A DNA stretch of 64,000 nt, taken from contig NVXG01000031.1 in the NCBI GenBank assembly GCA_002733805.1, positions 41,462 to 105,461 of the forward strand, written 5' to 3'. Origin of the DNA: Robiginitomaculum sp. (GTDB taxonomy: Bacteria; Pseudomonadota; Alphaproteobacteria; Caulobacterales; Maricaulaceae). The translations under genes were made by a program, and so were the position numbers. The notes below the pieces were generated by a model that saw nothing but the letters and a program-made list of their open reading frames with translations, was not told where the DNA came from and searched no databases. Of the stretch, positions 8,718 to 16,699 are shown piece after piece (position 1 is the stretch's first letter; each line of letters opens with the position of its first letter).

Positions 8718-10847
8718 CTATATAATACTTAAAAGTGTGTCGTTGAGTTCTCGCGCTGCCTGAATTAAACGAGCCGCTGCGTTATAGGATTGTTGGAACA
8801 AGGTCATATTGGCCAATTCCTCATCAATATTGACCCCTTCAACATTGGCGCGCCGCAGATCAGCCTCGGCGCTCAAGGAAAGGGCCGCCGTTGCCTCACG
8901 TTCGGCGTTGGCGGCGCGTGTGCCGGTGGTTACTGCAAAGCGCCCGGAAAAATCAGTCAAGGTTGACGATGCAGCAGACAGCGAGCCAGCACTTTGAAAT
9001 TGCCGGGCCGTTTCCAGCGCACGCTGAATGGCAAATCCGCCTCGACCATCGCCTTTACCGGCAACGAAATCCCCGGCAACTGTAGCGGCGGCAATTTCCA
9101 ACCTGCCCAGCGCCAGCAGGTCTGGATTACGTAAAATATCACTGCGAAGAGAAAATCCGGAAGCACGACCGGCTTTGGCGCCTTCACCCAATCCAAACAA
9201 TTGCGAGAACGAAACATTTGAGCCGACCCGCTGTGTGGTGTCGGTGGCCAGATCAACTGAGTAACCTTCTGTACCAATAACCGGTGTGGATGACAGTCGG
9301 CCATCGCTGTCCAAACTAAAGGTCACAAACCTGCCTAAGCCCGTGGCTGGATCATTTAATGCGGTCAATATGTCATTGAAACTGGCCCCGGCAATATTCA
9401 CTGAAATATCAGCGGCGGCTCGACCATCGGATGCAGTGACCTTGAATTGCAAAGTTTCTCCAGCAGTAAATCCGTGGGCATCAGTGCCGGAAATTCCGGT
9501 AGCAAAAAATGCCGGGTTCCCACTACTGACCAGCTCATTCGTCCCAAAAAACGAGGAAAAAGAACGCCCAGCCCGGTCTGATGGTGTTGCCGCGTCCTGT
9601 AAAAATCCGATCCCATTACTCCCGGCTGCATCAAATGACAGGGAGCCACCTGAAAAAGTCACGGCGGCAGTGGCGCCAAATGCATTGTCTAAGGCAGTGG
9701 TCAAACTGTTTATGGTTCCGCCAAGTGCTTGTGCAGGGCCGCTATCGACCGACAATGTCCCGGCGGTAAAATCCACATCAACTCGGCGCACCAACAAACC
9801 ATCGGGATCGGTCAGTGCAATCGTGGTTTTTCCAGTAAAATTGCTAGCGTCTGTACCGAGCAATCCGGTATTGCGGCCGGTGATCAGGCCCGGAGCCGGT
9901 ACGGAAATGGCTTCTGCATGGGCCTGGTTCAAGGCATCGGCAGCCCCGGCGGCAAATTCCGCCAGTTCCAAGGCCATTTCTGATAATTCGGTGTCCCGCA
10001 GCGCAAGCAAGCCATGCAAAGAGCCACCGCTCAAATGGTCCTGCAAGTCGATGCTGGCGCCGGTCGGTGTGGTCGCTAGAATTCTTGAATAATTAACCCC
10101 GGGTGCGCCGCTGGAACCAGTGGAATATTGTAAGGTGAGGGCAGTCGCGCCCAATAGGAGCACGCCGTCCTGAGTTCGGATCGAGGCACTCCCCAAGTCA
10201 TTACGATCAATTCGCACATCAATCAGTTCGCTTAAATCATTGATTAAGGCCGCTTGGCGGTTTTCTGCCCCAGTTGAATCGCCAGAAATTCGGCCTCGTG
10301 TAATATCACTATTCAGGGTTTGGATTTCTTTGATCAATTGATTGATTTGATCGACACTACCGTTGATTTGTTGCTGCACCTCGGATCGGGAAATACGGAT
10401 TTCGCGATCGAGCCGGCCAAATTCCTCGAATAATTCCCGAACCGAATTGACTGCTTCCAAGCGACGAACTCCGGATGCCGGGTCTTGTGCGGCAGTGCCA
10501 ATATCTGCAAATGCTTGGTTGAGGCGGGAAAATACAGACCCTGGATTATCCAGCGTACCAAATTGCGACTGAATCCGATCCAAAACTGACGATCTGGCTT
10601 GCCATGAGGATGCGTCTGAGCTGGCGCTCAAACTGGCACCCAACAAAAAGCGGTCGGTGATCCGCTGCACTTCAGATTGGGTAACGCCAAGACTTTGTCC
10701 AGCCACATTACGGGTAATGATGGGTACTTGGGTTCTCGCATAGCCTTGCGTATTGATATTTGCGATATTATTGGAGGTTTGACGCAAACCGGCCTGACTG
10801 GCGTTTAATCCTGATAATGCAGAGCCTAAAATTGAATTGATCGACAT
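8718..10847 (-). CDS. flgK: Hook-associated protein FlgK (HAP1)
   Basis: Forms the first junction ring between hook and filament. The 709-residue protein starts with the rod/hook axial motif LNASQAGLRQTSNNIANINT and ends with the matching C-terminal helix (VNIDEELANMTLFQQSYNAAARLI), as expected for FlgK; the long middle is domain D2/D3-like and Gly/Ser/Asp-rich. It is first gene of a minus-strand pair with flgL and diverges from fliK across a 429-base regulatory region. Confidence 0.95.
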   Translation of the reverse strand: MSINSILGSALSGLNASQAGLRQTSNNIANINTQGYARTQVPIITRNVAGQSLGVTQSEVQRITDRFLLGASLSASSDASSWQARSSVLDRIQSQFGTLDNPGSVFSRLNQAFADIGTAAQDPASGVRRLEAVNSVRELFEEFGRLDREIRISRSEVQQQINGSVDQINQLIKEIQTLNSDITRGRISGDSTGAENRQAALINDLSELIDVRIDRNDLGSASIRTQDGVLLLGATALTLQYSTGSSGAPGVNYSRILATTPTGASIDLQDHLSGGSLHGLLALRDTELSEMALELAEFAAGAADALNQAHAEAISVPAPGLITGRNTGLLGTDASNFTGKTTIALTDPDGLLVRRVDVDFTAGTLSVDSGPAQALGGTINSLTTALDNAFGATAAVTFSGGSLSFDAAGSNGIGFLQDAATPSDRAGRSFSSFFGTNELVSSGNPAFFATGISGTDAHGFTAGETLQFKVTASDGRAAADISVNIAGASFNDILTALNDPATGLGRFVTFSLDSDGRLSSTPVIGTEGYSVDLATDTTQRVGSNVSFSQLFGLGEGAKAGRASGFSLRSDILRNPDLLALGRLEIAAATVAGDFVAGKGDGRGGFAIQRALETARQFQSAGSLSAASSTLTDFSGRFAVTTGTRAANAEREATAALSLSAEADLRRANVEGVNIDEELANMTLFQQSYNAAARLIQAARELNDTLLSII

Positions 10848-11098
10848 ATATCTTTTCCCTGCATGAGGCAGAAACTGCCCGCTACCAAGATGTTTCTACC
10901 GGGCAAACCTTGGCTTTTCCGGTCGGTGGCTTTTCCTGTTATTTGCTAACCATCTAAAATAAAAGCATTTTTTTATAAGCGCTTTAGATAAGCCAAAACA
11001 AGAAACTGATTCACCTCTATAGGTACGCAAGCGCTGGGCCAGCATGGTTAATGGACGCGAAAACGTGTCTGTGGCACGGCCTGATGTACTGAGAGGAA

Positions 11099-11143
11099 CA
11101 CCCGGCAGAATCGCCGCAAAGAGGCAAAAATCACCCGGCAGAA
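11099..11143 (+). promoter_or_regulatory. Paired direct repeats, candidate FlbD enhancer (ftr-like) sites
   Basis: CACCCGGCAGAA occurs identically at 11099-11110 and 11132-11143, 33 bases apart (about three helical turns). They lie roughly 100-140 bases upstream of the predicted fliK transcription start, where sigma-54 enhancers normally sit. The CCCGGCA core resembles Caulobacter ftr elements as I remember them. FlbD is encoded in this window at 20507. Confidence 0.45.
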
Positions 11144-11212
11144 AGCAACAAACCAAAAAGTAAAATTCAGTAAAAACAAGTAAAAACAATATGTTATACT
11201 CTTTCAGAGGAT

Positions 11213-11228
11213 TGGCCTGAGGTTTGCT
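11213..11228 (+). promoter_or_regulatory. Sigma-54 (-24/-12) promoter for fliK-flgD-flgE
   Basis: TTGGCCTGAGGTTTGCT has GG at 11214-11215 and GC at 11226-11227 separated by exactly ten bases, with TGGC and TTTGC flanks as in the TGGCAC-N5-TTGC consensus. Transcription would start near 11239, about 38 bases before the fliK ATG. Placement before a mid/late flagellar operon and the presence of FlbD support it. Confidence 0.7.
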
Positions 11229-11276
11229 TTGTTTATGTGAAAACGCACGAAATGATGCGTGAACTTGGGTAGTAAA

Positions 11277-12962
11277 ATGAGTTTTCCAGAATTTATAGGA
11301 GCCGGCGCACCCCGGAACCCCATCCAGCCCGCGAAATCTGTGGGTACGGATCAGGCGCGTCCAAACGAAAACACCTCATCCGAAAATACCGGGACCCGCA
11401 AAAATTTTGCGGAGCTTGTTTCTGTTGAACAAGAGGCAAGCCCGGCGACCCAATCACCGGCGGCCCATTCAGCACCCAAAAAAACGGAACCAACCCAACC
11501 ACAGCAGAAGTTCATCGGACAACCCAAACCGGTCATTGATCCAAAAACATTGGTAGAAGCAGCACCCGTTCCTGAGCTTCAGATTTTAGCGCAAACTCCA
11601 CCTGTAACCACAGGTGATATTGCTGTAGCAATTGCCATTCCAACGAATATTCCAAGCATCAATGTCGCAACATTGTCGGCCAGCGTGGGTCTTGATCCAG
11701 TGCAAACCAGCAATTCATCCATCATTACAAATCCAACCGGTGTTCAAGCCATTCTAGATACTGAAATACTGGTTCCTTCAGCCAAGGTCGTTCCAACGGT
11801 TGCAAGCCCGCAAAATACTAAAGGGGCTGCCATTCCTTCCGAACTTGCCTCTCATTTGGTTTTGAACCAACCCAAGATCAATTCCGGTTCACAGAACCTT
11901 GCCGCGAACGCCAGTCCTGTCCAAAATAACATTGGTCAAATTCTGACCAGTTCAACCGGAATTGTCAGTGCCGGAGCCGCTTCAACAACCGAGCCAGGCA
12001 CCAATTCGGCGGGCACTATAGTTGCCGGCCTTGAGGCGACCGTTTCTGGTACCCAACCATCAGCCATTGCAGGCGCAAATTCAGTCGATCCGACATTGTA
12101 TTCGTTCCAGTTCGGGCCGGATACATCTATAGAGACTGGATTAGCCACCACGCAGCCACAAGCACCGGCTGTAGCATCTGTTGCCAATCTAACGGAACAG
12201 GCCAAACCATCCGGTCCGACAAAACCGGGGAATGTAGCGCCGACGGGTGGAGCGGCAGGACAGTCAGCCAACCCGGTTAATCCCGCTTCAATAAGCATCA
12301 CAACACCACAGATTTCACTAATCAGTGAGAACTTGGATCGTGCACAAATCTCCCTGTTGGATACTGTGAAACTAGAACCTGCAAGTTTTGAGCTCGAACT
12401 GGAAACAGAATTAAACTTGGACCGCAATGCTGGGCAAACCGCAAGCCAGCCAAACCGAGCCGCCAATGGATTGGCCACGCAAACTGGTTTGGTAGCGAGT
12501 CAACTCGCAGCATCTAAAATCGGATCAGAAGCTGTTGGGCAATTTGCGGCACGTCTGGCCGGTCGGGTGGCAAATGGTTCCAGCAAATTCGAAATGCGGC
12601 TTGACCCGCCACAAATGGGTCGGATTGAGGTGAAGCTGGAAGTTACGTCTGACAACCGTGTGCACGCCACTTTGACGGCCGAGCGCCCTGAAGTATTGCA
12701 AGATTTGCAAAGAGGTGCGGATGCATTACGCCGTGCCTTGATCAGCGAAGGGTTGGATCTGGGTTCGAATGATCTGTCGTTTCAATTGGAACAACAGGGA
12801 GAAGGCGCAGGGCAATATCAACAATTCGAGCGAACAGCCGAAGCGCAGACCACAATGCTGGATACGTTGATGGAAGAAGCACTGGTCCAGACCCAGACAG
12901 AAATTGATACGGGACTTGGCTATTTGCTGGTGCCCGAAACCCGCATTGATATTCAGGCATAA
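11277..12962 (+). CDS. fliK: Flagellar hook-length control protein FliK
   Basis: Secreted ruler protein that measures hook length and switches export specificity from hook to filament substrates. The 561-residue protein is Pro/Thr/Ala/Ser-rich and low-complexity for its first 370 residues or so. The C-terminal core domain (about 430-520) contains FEMRLDPPQMGRIEVKLEV and RPEVLQDLQRGADALRRAL, the family signature. The frame opens with a GTG at 11259; I chose the ATG at 11277, which leaves a short leader from the sigma-54 start. flgD follows after 11 bases. Confidence 0.9.
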   Translation: MSFPEFIGAGAPRNPIQPAKSVGTDQARPNENTSSENTGTRKNFAELVSVEQEASPATQSPAAHSAPKKTEPTQPQQKFIGQPKPVIDPKTLVEAAPVPELQILAQTPPVTTGDIAVAIAIPTNIPSINVATLSASVGLDPVQTSNSSIITNPTGVQAILDTEILVPSAKVVPTVASPQNTKGAAIPSELASHLVLNQPKINSGSQNLAANASPVQNNIGQILTSSTGIVSAGAASTTEPGTNSAGTIVAGLEATVSGTQPSAIAGANSVDPTLYSFQFGPDTSIETGLATTQPQAPAVASVANLTEQAKPSGPTKPGNVAPTGGAAGQSANPVNPASISITTPQISLISENLDRAQISLLDTVKLEPASFELELETELNLDRNAGQTASQPNRAANGLATQTGLVASQLAASKIGSEAVGQFAARLAGRVANGSSKFEMRLDPPQMGRIEVKLEVTSDNRVHATLTAERPEVLQDLQRGADALRRALISEGLDLGSNDLSFQLEQQGEGAGQYQQFERTAEAQTTMLDTLMEEALVQTQTEIDTGLGYLLVPETRIDIQA

Positions 12963-12973
12963 GGGAGTAGAAA

Positions 12974-13642
12974 ATGCCAGGCATTGAGTCCATTGGACAA
13001 AACACGGTCACTTCAAACCTACAACAGTCCACCACCGGACTGGCTGACAATTTTGATACCTTTTTGACCCTGTTGACCCAGCAATTGCAAAATCAGGACC
13101 CGTTAAGTCCGGTAGATTCGACCCAGTTCGTCTCGCAATTGGTACAGTTTTCTAGCGTTGAGCAACAAATCGCTCAAAACAAAAACCTCGAAACCCTGGT
13201 CAATTCCAGTGCTGTTTCTTCGTCAACTGCGGCTGTTTCGTTTATCGGCAAGCAAACCGTGTTGTCCAGTAATACGGCACCGTTGCAAAATGGTACGGCC
13301 AAGTGGTCTTACGCATTTGATCGGGCTGCGGCGGATACCACAATCACAATTTCAGATAGCGCCGGCAAGGTCGTGTTCAGCGGCACTGGTGAAACCCGTG
13401 CAGGTTTGCATGAGTTCAATTGGGATGGCCGAGACAATACCGGTCAGCAATTGCCCGATGGTGCCTATACCATTCAGGTGAGCGCCACCGACGATACCGG
13501 CGAAAGCATCAACGCCAGTACATCCATTACCGGCATTGTGACCGGGGTAGATTTTGCCAATGGCGAGCCAGCCTTGTTGCTGGGTAATATTCGCGCATCA
13601 TTTGCCGACATTTTGTCGGTGCGACAAGCCACGACCAGTTAA
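12974..13642 (+). CDS. flgD: Flagellar hook capping/assembly protein FlgD
   Basis: A scaffold cap for hook polymerization, absent from the finished organelle. The 222-residue protein has the N-terminal motif FLTLLTQQLQNQDPLSPVDSTQ (shown here only in part by name: LLTQQLQNQDPLSP) at about residues 27-50, then the FlgD Ig-like/tudor region with FNWDGRDNTGQQLPDGAYT. Length and motif are typical. It sits between fliK and flgE, the order seen in many alphaproteobacteria, and has AAGGGAG before the ATG. Confidence 0.95.
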   Translation: MPGIESIGQNTVTSNLQQSTTGLADNFDTFLTLLTQQLQNQDPLSPVDSTQFVSQLVQFSSVEQQIAQNKNLETLVNSSAVSSSTAAVSFIGKQTVLSSNTAPLQNGTAKWSYAFDRAAADTTITISDSAGKVVFSGTGETRAGLHEFNWDGRDNTGQQLPDGAYTIQVSATDDTGESINASTSITGIVTGVDFANGEPALLLGNIRASFADILSVRQATTS

Positions 13643-13741
13643 CAACACCATATTTACCGGGCGCAGAAACGAAACGCCACGGAATTTGAAAAGCAGAAGC
13701 TCCTCAAAAAAACAAGCGTCAATCAATAAGGGAGCGCACAA

Positions 13742-15127
13742 ATGTCACTTTATTCAGCCTTAAGCATCGGGGTTCAGGGTCTTCGGTCAAATTCGACAGC
13801 CCTTGGGGGAATCTCCAACAACATCGCCAATATCAACACCATTGGATATAAACGTACCCGGTCGGATTTTTCATCTCTGGTCACTTCAGAAACTCCGGTT
13901 GTGTTAACGGGCGGAGGTGGCGTAACCGTCAAAGGTAGCCGGTTGGTCTCTCAACAAGGGCTGATCCAGCCTTCGGCCTCCAATACCGACCTAGCAATTT
14001 CTGGAAAAGGATTTTTTGCAGTAACTTCCGACACCATCCCATCGGGGGTGACACCGGATTTGCAATTTACCCGGGCTGGATCATTTTCTCCAGATTCGGA
14101 AGGGAATTTGAGAAATACATCTGGTTTATACCTGCAAGGTTGGCGCGCTCAGACTGATGGCACTTTCGTCACCAACCCGACCGATACGGTTGCCCTAACA
14201 ACCGTAAATATCGGATCAATATCTGGCGCGGCTGTTGCCACAAACAATATCGCAATGAACGGCAATCTGCGGGCAGGGCAAGCTATTTCCACGGCTGCAG
14301 CTACCTATGTACCCACCGCCAGTGCAACCAATATGGCTTCTGGCGCGGTCGCTGCTGATTTTGAGCGCATTGGTCAAGTATTTGACTCTCAAGGCAATGT
14401 TCGCAGTTTGAATATGGCTTTCTTGAAAGACGCCACAGCGCCCAACACTTGGAATGTTGAACTATATGCCTCGCCGGTAACCGATGTAGATCTAGGTGCC
14501 GGTTTGGTTGATGGACAGTTGGCCACAGGGCAAATCGTGTTTAATGCAGACGGCACGTTGGATACGGTCAACTCAACCTTCCCATCCAGCATTTCTATTT
14601 TGGCTTCTGATTCTGGTGTGCCAGCTGCCGGTGCCATAAAGTGGGCAACTGCCGAGGGTATTGCTGCACAGACGTTGAATTTTAACCTGGCTGGCGTCAA
14701 TGGCATTGGTGGCCTGACCCAATTTGAAGCACCTTCCATTTTGGAAACTGCCAGCGTCGACGGCTCACCATATGGCGAGTTGATCGGCGTGACGGTTGAC
14801 GACAAAGGCTTTCTATCTGCCAATTTCAACAATGGCATTTCCCGAAAGATTTATCAGATCCCGCTGGCTACCTTTATCAATCCAAATGGTTTGATCGCCG
14901 CAAATGGTGACGCATACAGGGCAACCTCCGTAGCCGGTTCCTTAAACTTGCGCGAAGCAGGCATTGCTGCCGGTACATTATCGGCGCAAGCCTTGGAAGG
15001 CTCCAATGTTGATTTGGCCCAGGAGTTTACCGACCTGATCGCGGTGCAACGAGCCTATTCAGCTTCGTCAAAAATCATCACCACAGCCGATGAGATGCTC
15101 GATGAGCTGATCCGGATCAAACGATAA
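13742..15127 (+). CDS. flgE: Flagellar hook protein FlgE
   Basis: The polymer subunit of the hook. The 461-residue protein begins with the axial motif ALSIGVQGLRSNSTALGGIS followed by NNIANINTIGYKRTR, and ends with the matching C-terminal helix (GSNVDLAQEFTDLIAVQRAY). DLAISGKGFF is the conserved hook/basal-body segment. It lies 99 bases after flgD with a good AAGGGAG ribosome site; I saw no convincing separate promoter in that gap. A perfect hairpin follows the stop, closing the operon. Confidence 0.96.
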   Translation: MSLYSALSIGVQGLRSNSTALGGISNNIANINTIGYKRTRSDFSSLVTSETPVVLTGGGGVTVKGSRLVSQQGLIQPSASNTDLAISGKGFFAVTSDTIPSGVTPDLQFTRAGSFSPDSEGNLRNTSGLYLQGWRAQTDGTFVTNPTDTVALTTVNIGSISGAAVATNNIAMNGNLRAGQAISTAAATYVPTASATNMASGAVAADFERIGQVFDSQGNVRSLNMAFLKDATAPNTWNVELYASPVTDVDLGAGLVDGQLATGQIVFNADGTLDTVNSTFPSSISILASDSGVPAAGAIKWATAEGIAAQTLNFNLAGVNGIGGLTQFEAPSILETASVDGSPYGELIGVTVDDKGFLSANFNNGISRKIYQIPLATFINPNGLIAANGDAYRATSVAGSLNLREAGIAAGTLSAQALEGSNVDLAQEFTDLIAVQRAYSASSKIITTADEMLDELIRIKR

Positions 15128-15148
15128 TCTAGGGGGTTAGGATAGCGC

Positions 15149-15174
15149 GCCCGGATTTGTTGTGAAATCCGGGC
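15149..15174 (+). terminator. Hairpin terminator after flgE
   Basis: A perfect 10-bp stem, GCCCGGATTT (15149-15158) and AAATCCGGGC (15165-15174), with a six-base loop, 22 bases after the flgE stop. The downstream T-run is short (ATTTTCC at 15178-15184), so it may be a moderate terminator or RNA-stabilising hairpin. Confidence 0.75.
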
Positions 15175-15315
15175 GGCATTTTCCTAAAAATTGATTGATG
15201 ATGTTACAGGCAATTTTACCAGCTTCCTTCGTCAGATGTTCAAACCTTGCAAGTAAGGTTCATCTACCTAAGGGGCTTTGCCCGAATAATAAAAACAATA
15301 AAAGGGATGGGTGAT

Positions 15316-15588
15316 ATGGGATACGCACGCAAAGAGCGCGAAACGATGGTTTTGGGGCCAGATGGCGCGCCACTGACATTGGCAGATCTTCCCAAACCAA
15401 CCACGCGGCGCTGGGTGATCCGGCGCAAGGCCGAAGTTGTTGCTGCGGTCCGTGGCGGATTGCTGACCCTGGATGATGCTTGCGAACGGTATCGATTGAC
15501 GGTCGAGGAATTTATGGGCTGGCAACAATCGATTGATCGGTATGGTTTGGCTGGATTGCGCGCCACGCGTGTGCAGGAATATCGATAA
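15316..15588 (+). CDS. sciP: SciP-type CtrA inhibitor (DUF1153)
   Basis: A 90-residue helix-turn-helix protein. The segment PLTLADLP then RRWVIRRKAEVVAAVRGGLL and YGLAGLRATRVQEY matches Caulobacter SciP closely as I recall it. SciP binds CtrA and represses CtrA-activated promoters after cell division. The ATG at 15316 is preferred because AAAGGG lies nine bases before it; ATG 15307 abuts the same purine run. Location between flgE and the fliF operon fits: flagellar genes are major CtrA/SciP targets. A small inverted repeat, AACCTT-N6-AAGGTT (15243-15260), lies about 56 bases upstream and could be an operator. Confidence 0.9.
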   Translation: MGYARKERETMVLGPDGAPLTLADLPKPTTRRWVIRRKAEVVAAVRGGLLTLDDACERYRLTVEEFMGWQQSIDRYGLAGLRATRVQEYR

Positions 15589-15650
15589 ACCAATTCGGCT
15601 CACTTGCAGTCGGTTCAAATTCTTTCAAAAATTATTCATGATTGAGCGTG

Positions 15651-15678
15651 CACAAGTTGTTTGAACGAACAACTTGTG
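15651..15678 (+). repeat. Perfect 10-bp inverted repeat before the FkbM gene
   Basis: CACAAGTTGT (15651-15660) and ACAACTTGTG (15669-15678) with an eight-base spacer. The right arm abuts GGAG, the probable ribosome site for the ATG at 15690. It could be an operator dyad or an RNA hairpin limiting translation. No T-run follows, so it is not a standard terminator for sciP. Confidence 0.7.
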
Positions 15679-15689
15679 GAGCTTATCCA

Positions 15690-16508
15690 ATGGAATTGTC
15701 GATTTTTCTGGTTCAAAGAGAACAGGAACGGGATTGGCATTTTGCCAACGGGTTCGGCAATGGTGATCCAACTACCAATGGCGAATACCTGTGCGTTGAT
15801 TATTTCTTGAACAGTGACTTGTCCCTGTTTCTGGATGTCGGAGCCAATCGGGGCATGTTTTCAGAACGTGCCTTGCGGTTCAATCCTGACCTGCCGCTTC
15901 AGGCGTTTGAGCCCAATCCTCAAATCATTCCTGAATTACAATCCTGCCTGAGCGCCGGGTCAAATACTTGTCTGCATCAATTGGCGCTGGATGAAACCGG
16001 AGCCGGGGAAGTTTCATTTTATGTACACCCGGTGCATCATGAGACCTCATCGCTTTCGCCTCGACGTTTAATGACCAGCCGGTTTCAGGCCGCCATGCAG
16101 GAAGTTACCGTGCCATTGCGTAATCTGGATGCAATGGTTGATCCCAAGACTGTTACTGTCCGAAATGTTTTTTTGAAAATTGATACTGAAGGTCACGAAG
16201 CGGGCGTGATGCGCGGCGGTCGGCAATTGCTCCACAATAGCCAACAATGTGCCATTTTATTCGAGTACTCATTTGCTTGGATTGAAAGTGGCGAAACGAT
16301 TGAGGACGCTTTTCAGTTTCTGGATGAGCTGGGGTTTGACTTTTACCGGGTCTTGCCGGTCGGTCTTGAACATTTGCGTTTTATCACGCGCGATATGGCC
16401 AATGTCCAATATTGCAATTATCTGGCGATAAAGGGTCATGATCTGCAAGGCCAAAAGCAGGTTGATCTGGCCAGCCCATTAGGAAGCAATCGACTAATCT
16501 TGCTCTAG
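15690..16508 (+). CDS. FkbM-family SAM-dependent methyltransferase
   Basis: A 272-residue protein with the Rossmann SAM site LFLDVGANRGMFSE (about residues 45-60), then FEPNPQI and the FkbM hallmark FLKIDTEGHEAGVMRGG. The family O-methylates sugars or small molecules. In flagellar loci such enzymes sometimes modify flagellar glycans, but this is inference; the substrate is unknown. The frame continues upstream to a TTG at 15642, but ATG 15690 has GGAG nine bases away. It is sandwiched between sciP and fliF on the same strand, with a strong inverted repeat before it. Confidence 0.85.
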   Translation: MELSIFLVQREQERDWHFANGFGNGDPTTNGEYLCVDYFLNSDLSLFLDVGANRGMFSERALRFNPDLPLQAFEPNPQIIPELQSCLSAGSNTCLHQLALDETGAGEVSFYVHPVHHETSSLSPRRLMTSRFQAAMQEVTVPLRNLDAMVDPKTVTVRNVFLKIDTEGHEAGVMRGGRQLLHNSQQCAILFEYSFAWIESGETIEDAFQFLDELGFDFYRVLPVGLEHLRFITRDMANVQYCNYLAIKGHDLQGQKQVDLASPLGSNRLILL

Positions 16509-16618
16509 CGTCACCACCCAAAAGCATGCCCCACCGGTTTCCAAATCGTTAATGCAAAACCCCCTGTTTACCTTTCAGTCACTTTTCACTGTAATTTCAT
16601 GGGCCTGAACCGCTTTTC

Positions 16619-16634
16619 TTAAGCTCTCGTTTAC
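16619..16634 (+). promoter_or_regulatory. CtrA-binding box upstream of fliF
   Basis: TTAA-GCTCTCG-TTTAC matches the CtrA consensus TTAA-N7-TTAAC with one mismatch. It is 66 bases before the fliF start codon, a typical activator position. In Caulobacter the fliF operon is a CtrA-activated class II operon. Confidence 0.65.
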
Positions 16635-16699
16635 GACGAAGTGGGAAAAAGCTGCCTAGTAGGTCAACTCTGCCGGTTGGCGATGGGTGGGAATTCCAA

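Larger units (their letters stand above)
10848..11276. promoter_or_regulatory. Divergent flgK/fliK control region
   Basis: A 429-base gene-free stretch. It holds a sigma-54 promoter match facing fliK, two 12-bp direct repeats upstream of it (both listed separately), and a weak minus-strand match to a -24/-12 element facing flgK (GG at 10994-10993, GC at 10982-10981, ten bases between, but AAGC rather than TTGC). An inverted repeat TGCCCG/CGGGCA (10876-10881 and 10900-10905) sits in the flgK leader. A 97-codon minus-strand open frame here shows no protein-like features and is not called. Confidence 0.6.

Noticed and set aside
10981..10995. Minus-strand -24/-12 match facing flgK
   Set aside because: Spacing is right but the -12 half is AAGC; kept only as a weak candidate, not called as a promoter.
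10896..11189. 97-codon minus-strand open frame in the flgK/fliK gap
   Set aside because: No recognisable protein features; it covers the sigma-54 promoter and the direct repeats, which better explain the region.
13690..13705. GG-N10-GC spacing before flgE
   Set aside because: The flanks (ACGGAAT and AAAGC) do not match TGGCAC and TTGC, and flgE is probably read from the fliK promoter.
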